Shown here in pieces: positions 59,138 to 64,000 of a stretch of DNA of 64,000 nt (the first letter of the stretch is position 1; each line of letters starts with the position of its first letter). Made by a program: the position numbers and the translations under genes. The notes under the pieces were generated by a model. It saw only the letters and a list, made by a program, of their open reading frames with translations. It ran no database searches and was not told where the DNA came from. The stretch lies in contig CAMFLX010000004.1 in NCBI GenBank assembly GCA_945957555.1, positions 1 to 64,000 on the forward strand, read 5' to 3'. The stretch comes from an uncultured Cytophagales bacterium. Lineage in GTDB: Bacteria > Bacteroidota > Bacteroidia > Cytophagales > UBA9547.

Positions 59138-60056
59138 AATACTTTAAATACAGCTGTTTGATACTTCTGCTGATGGCCAAATAGCTTTCTTTTGAATAAC
59201 CACCTCCCCCCAAGAAGATGGTCGGGATTGATAGGTTTGAAAGGCGTTCTAATACCATAGCATCCCTTTGCACACATTCATCTATGGTAAGTCTTAAACC
59301 ACCCAGGGGATCTGTATATAACACATCGGTACCTGCCACTACATAAGCTAGCTTGTATCCGCTGGTCATTTGTTGCAAACCTTCTTGCAAGCGCGCCAAG
59401 TACTCTGGTCCTGAAGTACCACTAGGTATGGGCAGGTTGATGTCCACCAATACTTTGGTAGAATTGTCGTTTGGATAAATGTTGGCATTGTAAATATCTA
59501 AGGTAGTAACTCGTTCATCATGACGAAAGGCCAAGGTGTTGCCATTTCCATGATGGGCATCTATATCTAAAATCAGAATCTTATCCTCTTCTTTTAAATG
59601 TTTTAATTTACGTAACTGCTGCACGGCTATTCCAATATCATTATAGATACAAAATCCTTCTGCATTTCCTTGGCTCGCGTGGTGGTAGCCCCCAGAAAGG
59701 TTCCAACAGTTATTGCCTTCAAGGGCTTGTTTACTTGCCTCTAAGGTACCTGCTACTCCCCAACGCATGGGTTTTAAAATAATCTGGTCTACCAGCCAAA
59801 AGGGTAACACAGGAATGGGTGGCAACTCTAAAGCCTGCAAAATATAGCGTTTTTGATGTCTCAAGAGCTTAAATGGCGCATCCACATATTCATCTATTTC
59901 AGCTTTAGTAATGGCTTTTGGAGGACTTTTTATATCTATATTTGGTAGCTTCTCGATTTGTTTGATAACCTTCTTGAACTTGAGCCCATCAAAAGGATGC
60001 AGTTTATTCAAGGGCCCAAAATCTATATTGTATTTTTTATTGTAATAGATGATCAT
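59136..60056 (-). CDS. Histone-deacetylase-family hydrolase
   Basis: From the ATG at 60056 it has 306 residues. Zinc-site motifs: NLSGGYHHASQGNAEGFCIYNDIGIAV, ILDIDAHHGNGNTLAF and VAGTDVLYTDPLGGLRLT, with GGGGYSKE near the end. The HH pair and the Asp-His-Asp ligands are present. The short, class-IV-like form is common in bacteria, where it acts on acetylpolyamines, acetoin-related compounds or acetyl-lysines; I cannot tell which. It is alone on the minus strand between two terminators. Confidence 0.92.
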   Translation of the reverse strand: MIIYYNKKYNIDFGPLNKLHPFDGLKFKKVIKQIEKLPNIDIKSPPKAITKAEIDEYVDAPFKLLRHQKRYILQALELPPIPVLPFWLVDQIILKPMRWGVAGTLEASKQALEGNNCWNLSGGYHHASQGNAEGFCIYNDIGIAVQQLRKLKHLKEEDKILILDIDAHHGNGNTLAFRHDERVTTLDIYNANIYPNDNSTKVLVDINLPIPSGTSGPEYLARLQEGLQQMTSGYKLAYVVAGTDVLYTDPLGGLRLTIDECVQRDAMVLERLSNLSIPTIFLGGGGYSKESYLAISRSIKQLYLKY

Positions 60057-60142
60057 ACTCACTCAAATTTACAAAATAAACCTATGAATAGCGAGAGCTA
60101 TTAAAAGTACGATTTCAAACGTATGACATGATAAACACAAAA

Positions 60143-60170
60143 AAACCCTCGCTGTTGGGCGAGGGTTTTT
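60143..60170 (-). terminator. Terminator of the 358-residue lipoprotein gene
   Basis: AAAACCCTCGC-TGTTGG-GCGAGGGTTTT is an 11-bp perfect stem, 20 bp after the gene's stop codon. Confidence 0.92.
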
Positions 60171-60190
60171 ATTATGAAAACGTTGTTTGA

Positions 60191-61267
60191 TTAACGTTGT
60201 ACTTTTACTTCTAATGAAGCTGAACCTGTATCAGTGTTTGGAGCACCGATGGTTACAACTTTGATAAGACCTTTTTTGCCATCAGCAGTGATGAAAGCAA
60301 AAACTTTACCAGTTGGATCTGTAGTATAAGTCAAGAAACTAGCAGTAGGTGCAGCGGCATCAACTGCTGCCACCAATGATGTCTCACCTGCAACAGTAGA
60401 GAAATCAGTGCTAACTTCTTTGATTTTGAAGATTCTCGTGATTTTATCAACTGCACCAAAACCTGCTGTTATGTCAGCATTAGTATTTGAAGCGGTGCTG
60501 TAAAATGAACCGAAAGAAAATTTACCAGATGTAAAGTTGTTGTATACGAAATCAACACCAGCACCCGCTAAAGTATCTTGAGCATATCTTCTTGAATAGT
60601 TAGATCCTGTCGAAGTCGAGAACAATGAACCCAAAGTCAAGTTTTTAGAGCTACCCAATTCAGTTGCATAATAGTTGATCAAAGCCTCATTTGTATAATT
60701 CAAGCTAACTGTAGCAACACCATAAGCTAAGTTTTTAGCAGGGTTGTCGAAACGACCAGTACCTGATTTTTTAGTTACCCAAATTGTGAATACGTCAGAC
60801 TTAGCAGTTGAAGTATTTCTCAATTTTACAGGGATAGTCAATTTCCAAGCCTTGTTTACATCATTGTTTACGTCAAACGTGTAATCACCACCAACATAGT
60901 TAAATGATTTTTTAGTAACAGTACCATCATAGCTGGTACCATAGTATCCACCACTTGGGATAGAACCACCACCTGGCTGACTAGTAAATTTAACAGCTTT
61001 TTCGTTGTCTTTCTGGTATTGAATGTAAATTGCACCTGTTGGTTCTGTTCCATTTACTGACAAATAGATATAAGCAGTGTCACCAGTAGTAGAAACAGTA
61101 GCACTAACTTTAAAGTCATTTTGCACACCAAATTTATCACCTGTAAATGCTACTGTAACACTTGGTTTAGTTACATCAGGTTTTACTTCTTCTTTAGTAC
61201 CGCAACTGAAAAGTGCCATTGCACCCGTAAGTGCCATTGCTGAGAGTTTGAAAATGTTTTTCTTCAT
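60191..61267 (-). CDS. Hypothetical lipoprotein, beta-rich
   Basis: A 358-residue protein with lipobox LFSC after KKNIFKLSAMALTGAMA. The mature part begins with an acidic spacer (GTKEEVKPDVTKP) and is rich in Thr, Ser, Gly and beta-strand patterns, with an Ig-like first domain (VTVAFTGDKFGVQNDFKVSATVSTTGDTAYIYLSVNG). There is no catalytic motif. Three features suggest high expression: a near-consensus promoter, a strong terminator and a low-complexity, cheap amino acid composition. It is probably a surface or periplasmic lipoprotein. No known family. Confidence 0.78.
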   Translation of the reverse strand: MKKNIFKLSAMALTGAMALFSCGTKEEVKPDVTKPSVTVAFTGDKFGVQNDFKVSATVSTTGDTAYIYLSVNGTEPTGAIYIQYQKDNEKAVKFTSQPGGGSIPSGGYYGTSYDGTVTKKSFNYVGGDYTFDVNNDVNKAWKLTIPVKLRNTSTAKSDVFTIWVTKKSGTGRFDNPAKNLAYGVATVSLNYTNEALINYYATELGSSKNLTLGSLFSTSTGSNYSRRYAQDTLAGAGVDFVYNNFTSGKFSFGSFYSTASNTNADITAGFGAVDKITRIFKIKEVSTDFSTVAGETSLVAAVDAAAPTASFLTYTTDPTGKVFAFITADGKKGLIKVVTIGAPNTDTGSASLEVKVQR

Positions 61268-61317
61268 GTTTGAAATTTTTTGATTTAATGTTTAGGTTTT
61301 TTACCTATAAAACTTTG

Positions 61318-61347
61318 CAAAGATAGGGCTTTACGGCAATTATCAAA
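61318..61347 (-). promoter_or_regulatory. Bacteroidota promoter of the lipoprotein gene
   Basis: The minus strand reads TTTG, 18 bp, TATCTTTG, one base short of the usual spacing. The 5' leader is about 45 nt and T-rich. Confidence 0.65.
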
Positions 61348-61717
61348 ATTTAAAAACGCATTTTTGGTGCATCATATCCCAATAAAAAATATTTATACAC
61401 TTTTATACAACAATTTATTCTACAGATAGTTATGCTAGGTTGATTTGAAAATTTGGAGATGAGGCGATTTTGTAAGAAGCAAATTTATTGATGAATTTGC
61501 AATTTCATAAAAAAGCCTTTTGGCGCCTTTTTATGAGTTGTTTTGATCGGCGTTACTACCGGTGTTTCTATTGGGCTTTGCAACAGGGCTAACAGTAACC
61601 CGAGGATTCAAATGTATACGCTGAGCTCTTGGATTTGATATTGACAAATATAACCTATGCGTCGTCAAACATGCTTCGTAGATCTTTGTAGATCTGGTTG
61701 TTGATCCTAATTTTCTC
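61348..61717. other. Intergenic region, weak terminator only
   Basis: No gene is seen. At 61511-61535 the minus strand has AAAAAGGCGCCAAAAGGCTTTTTT, which can form a short imperfect stem with a T run, and may end the gene at 61718-62350. The remainder contains no clear repeat. Confidence 0.35.
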
Positions 61718-62350
61718 TCACTTACCTTTCAAGACAATGGTACCATCGCCTTGTATTTGGTAGGTTTCCTTTTTGAATTCCTCTCGGCTGTCGAAGTCGC
61801 CAGTGGCTCTGCTATAACTCAGTTTTATGGTATATTCTTGGGTAATATGGGTAGTAATGTACTCTAGACCCATAGCATCACCGATCTCCATTTCTTGAAC
61901 TTTTGAAATCAGGAGTTCTGCTATGTATTTATTGTCTTTGAAGGTGATCAAATAATAAAATTCGCTATCGCCACAGGCATATGGTACGATGATGCTTTTA
62001 ATACCCTTATAGTCTGGCAGTTTGTGGTATTGGAGTGGCTCCGAACCACATTTGTATTTTTCAAGTTCAGGGATCTTGCACAAAAGTCGAAAGCCAACTA
62101 GGCCGTTAACTACTTGATTGAGGACTTGATCATTTCCCAAGGGTAAACTAAGATCTGCGGAATCGACAATACAATTGGTTGCAGTTGGCACTATTTTCAT
62201 ATCAGTTTGCAAGCTGTCATGAGCAGTACTTTCTTGGCTTAACAATTGCAATGCTGCTACAGTGTCTTTTCTTAGAGTTTCATTATTGTTTTCTTGAGTA
62301 CTGCAGGAAAACAGAAATATCATGAAGGAAATGGATACAATCCTTTTCAT
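61718..62350 (-). CDS. Hypothetical lipoprotein
   Basis: A 210-residue protein beginning KRIVSISFMIFLFSCSTQENN, a short lipoprotein signal with lipobox LFSC. The mature chain is mixed with two cysteines (TNCIVDSADLSLPLG, KYKCGSEPLQYHKL) and ends in a strand-rich part (ITQEYTIKLSYSRATGDFDSREEFKKETYQIQGDGTIVLKG). No domain is recognised. It starts 18 bp downstream of the membrane protein gene and is last in a run of four or five minus-strand genes of unknown function. Confidence 0.72.
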   Translation of the reverse strand: MKRIVSISFMIFLFSCSTQENNNETLRKDTVAALQLLSQESTAHDSLQTDMKIVPTATNCIVDSADLSLPLGNDQVLNQVVNGLVGFRLLCKIPELEKYKCGSEPLQYHKLPDYKGIKSIIVPYACGDSEFYYLITFKDNKYIAELLISKVQEMEIGDAMGLEYITTHITQEYTIKLSYSRATGDFDSREEFKKETYQIQGDGTIVLKGK

Positions 62351-62368
62351 TTGTATGGGGGTTAAAAT

Positions 62369-63082
62369 TTATAGGGAACTGTCTTGTCTACAACGTGTGA
62401 GCATTTCATTCCCCAAGTTACTACCTCTGTCAAATATTTTATAAAATCCAAATGACTTCAATGTTACTAAAGACGCCTCCGTTGAACTTTTATCAGTACT
62501 ACTTTTATGGGTTTCATTACCAAATTTAAGACCTAGGTAATATTCTAGTTTGTTATTCTTTACCAAGTGTTTGCTAATAGCCTCTTTAAACTTATAAAAA
62601 TCGATATTACGGTGATCATCAATTTGGATCATACCTTTTTTGACCTTTGGCAAAGGAAGAATCCTATTAAACCAACTTTGGTGACTACTTTTATTTATTG
62701 TAGGAGCCGTGTTTAAAAAAATAAGGTATTCAAAGTTATGATATTCGCCCTCCAAAGGTATTCTGTTTGATAAAAATATTGCTTCAACGGATTCCCAAGG
62801 AACGATTTCGTTATACTCAAGTAAAGAATGGTACAAAATGAACCCTTGATCACTATATGACAATTGATCCTTTAATATACCGAGCTGTTTTGGGCTTACT
62901 GATATCCCAAAATTAAGGGAATAAGCTATATAACCTAACAAAAGAGCTAAACAGCTTAGCACGATCACCCCAATAACACTTATCTTATTGATCTTTATGA
63001 GGAAATAAATTAATAATAAATCCCCAAAAAGAAATAATAATAAAAAGACTGTTATGAAGATTATTGGATTCACATTTTTCAT
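62369..63082 (-). CDS. Hypothetical membrane protein with PH-like soluble domain
   Basis: From the ATG at 63082 (MKNVNPIIF) it has 237 residues. Two membrane helices (IIFITVFLLLFLFGDLLLIYFLI, VIGVIVLSCLALLLGYIAYSL) precede a soluble part (LLEYNEIVPWESVEAIFLSNR ... YLIFLNTAP ... FYKFKEAISKHL). The WESVEAI strand and final amphipathic helix resemble a bacterial PH domain of the STM3941 kind, which is a suggestion only. The gene precedes the lipoprotein gene and follows another membrane protein gene by 22 bp, so they look co-transcribed. Confidence 0.68.
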   Translation of the reverse strand: MKNVNPIIFITVFLLLFLFGDLLLIYFLIKINKISVIGVIVLSCLALLLGYIAYSLNFGISVSPKQLGILKDQLSYSDQGFILYHSLLEYNEIVPWESVEAIFLSNRIPLEGEYHNFEYLIFLNTAPTINKSSHQSWFNRILPLPKVKKGMIQIDDHRNIDFYKFKEAISKHLVKNNKLEYYLGLKFGNETHKSSTDKSSTEASLVTLKSFGFYKIFDRGSNLGNEMLTRCRQDSSL

Positions 63083-63104
63083 AGGGTTTAAAGTTTCAGC
63101 CAAA

Positions 63105-63698
63105 TCAATCCCTCACAGTTTGAAGATAGAATATAAAGCAAGCATTGCCTAAATGAAAAAAGATGCCGGCATAGATCAACTTTAGGTCGTTGCTGAATTG
63201 GCGGGTAAGATACTGCTCAAAAAAACCAAGTATGGAGTATGACGCGAGGATTGTAAAAGACCATAATAATATGAGGGAGATGAGCTTTTCAACTTTCCTT
63301 TTCTGCTGGTTTTGAATGGCAAAAGTAATTGCAAATATTTCAACTATAACATATTGTGTGGTTTGCAATAATTCTTTAACATCACCTTTTAACATAGAAT
63401 ATATTAGAAAAGATATACTAACGACAAAAACTAGTATGATGCTATAATATAGTCCAATTGTTATAAAACTAACAAACTTGAATGATCTCAGTCCAACTTC
63501 ATATGTTTTCCCCTTAATGTTGGAAATCAAATGTAGCACTAAAAAAATAAGTGGTACGGTATAAAGTGGCAAGGTGAAATCGCTAACGAGATCTTGAGAA
63601 TAGTTTTCTGTAAAAAATGCCTCCAAGTAAATATATGATAAGACTATGCAATCTAGGATTGAAGCTATAAAAGCATATTTTAAATACTTTATGGGCAT
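63105..63698 (-). CDS. Hypothetical multi-pass membrane protein
   Basis: A 197-residue protein with about six membrane helices (YAFIASILDCIVLSYIYLEAFF, FTLPLYTVPLIFLVLHLIS, FVSFITIGLYYSIILVFVVSISFLIYSML, YVIVEIFAITFAIQ, LISLILLWSFTILASYSILGFF, LIYAGIFFHLGNACFIFYL). It has short loops and no catalytic motif. It could be a small integral membrane protein of an uncharacterised family. It stands 3 bp upstream-side of the next small gene (63702) and is probably in the same unit. Confidence 0.65.
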   Translation of the reverse strand: MPIKYLKYAFIASILDCIVLSYIYLEAFFTENYSQDLVSDFTLPLYTVPLIFLVLHLISNIKGKTYEVGLRSFKFVSFITIGLYYSIILVFVVSISFLIYSMLKGDVKELLQTTQYVIVEIFAITFAIQNQQKRKVEKLISLILLWSFTILASYSILGFFEQYLTRQFSNDLKLIYAGIFFHLGNACFIFYLQTVRD

Positions 63699-63701
63699 AC
63701 T

Positions 63702-63830
63702 CTACTTCGAAAAGTATTTTAGCTTTACTATTACTGTGAGTAACATTGCTATGAAAACTATTACGAAAAAAAACAAAACTGGTGAGCAACCGTTCTTGAG
63801 AGGGTTTTTATCTACTTTGCTTTGATCCAT
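63702..63830 (-). CDS. Small single-pass membrane protein (42 residues), missed by the ORF track
   Basis: The minus strand from the ATG at 63830 gives MDQSKVDKNPLKNGCSPVLF, then a hydrophobic segment (FFFVIVFIAMLLTVIV) and the basic end KLKYFSK. Stop TAG is 4 bp before the next gene's ATG, the spacing expected within an operon. A polar N-terminus and lysine-rich C-terminus around a membrane helix are normal for small bacterial membrane proteins. Without homologues it remains a proposal. Confidence 0.55.
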   Translation of the reverse strand: MDQSKVDKNPLKNGCSPVLFFFVIVFIAMLLTVIVKLKYFSK

Positions 63831-63894
63831 TTTTAAAAAATCTCTAGTTCAGTTTTTCCTTTAGAACAACAAATGGTTTAACAAAGTCAAGTAT

Positions 63895-64000
63895 TTATTT
63901 GATTATTTCCAGAGGTAAATCTTTTTCTCTTCTTTGGAAATAAACGTTAAGACTAAAACCCATTGCGTCTTCTCCAGACTCTTTTGGATCGTACCTAAAA
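63895..64000 (-). CDS. C-terminal fragment of a gene cut by the right edge
   Basis: The minus-strand frame entering from the right edge reads RYDPKESGEDAMGFSLNVYF and goes on to REKDLPLEIIK before a TAA at 63895-63897. Its codons look natural and it is followed at 64 bp by the small membrane protein gene on the same strand. Thirty-five residues are too few for family assignment. Confidence 0.5.
   Translation of the reverse strand, partial: FRYDPKESGEDAMGFSLNVYFQRREKDLPLEIIK

Overview
The window is bacterial chromosome from a member of the Bacteroidota, probably a free-living or gliding lineage of the Cytophagia, Chitinophagia or Sphingobacteriia type. The evidence is: two secreted enzymes that end in type IX secretion sorting domains; promoter elements of the form TAnnTTTG (several with an upstream TTTG) rather than sigma-70 boxes; few Shine-Dalgarno sequences; a PL11 rhamnogalacturonan lyase; SirB-like, DUF1573 and ComEA-type outer-membrane proteins; and a phosphosulfolactate synthase of the kind associated with sulfonolipid-making relatives. 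I see no rRNA, tRNA or CRISPR array. I cannot name the species from the sequence.

Region by region. 0-14 kb: the end of a DsbD-like thiol-disulfide protein, an M1 aminopeptidase, a secreted PL11 lyase, a UvrD-type helicase fused to a RecB-type nuclease, a lipoprotein, and an ECF sigma / anti-sigma / serine hydrolase / beta-barrel operon. 14-23 kb: mostly housekeeping (csaA, LOG-type Rossmann protein, FMN reductase, a TgpA-like transglutaminase, DUF4190/DUF2752, DUF1573, frr, pyrH), broken by two clusters of dispersed palindromic repeats. 23-28 kb is the accessory island: a restriction-modification locus (XRE regulator plus N6-adenine methyltransferase; second XRE regulator plus PLD-type endonuclease) with candidate operators, followed by an intact IS3-family element with a recognisable -1 frameshift site, 24-bp inverted repeats and a 3-bp target duplication. 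28-36 kb: an FnIII-like protein, a repeat-rich intergenic stretch with a nested 21/63-bp minisatellite, PhoD and PhoX phosphatases, purU and a UbiA-like protein. 36-45 kb: rpsA with a structured leader, then a divergent Hsp70 with a miniature GrpE-like partner and a convergent tail-anchored protein, a ComEA-like barrel protein and dnaN.

45-57 kb: lysA, a tiny His-rich lipoprotein, aroE, comA, a TPR protein, and an exopolysaccharide operon (glycosyltransferase, rfbC, wza, wzc, PHP-type tyrosine phosphatase, NAD-dependent epimerase). The nine genes from the glycosyltransferase to aroE are all on the minus strand with overlaps or short gaps, so they may be transcribed together. 57-64 kb: a membrane cytochrome c, hflX, a TerB-like protein, a histone-deacetylase-family hydrolase, a strongly promoted lipoprotein and a run of small membrane or lipoproteins reaching the right edge.

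Most promising for novelty: (1) the Hsp70 with an extra beta domain plus mini-GrpE partner (38.0-41.8 kb); (2) the two-regulator PLD restriction system with direct-repeat operators; (3) an epimerase gene that has lost any canonical start codon and appears to start at AUA; (4) a 120-nt nested palindrome at 31.8 kb and the other dispersed repeats. All family assignments come from reading motifs; no database search was possible.
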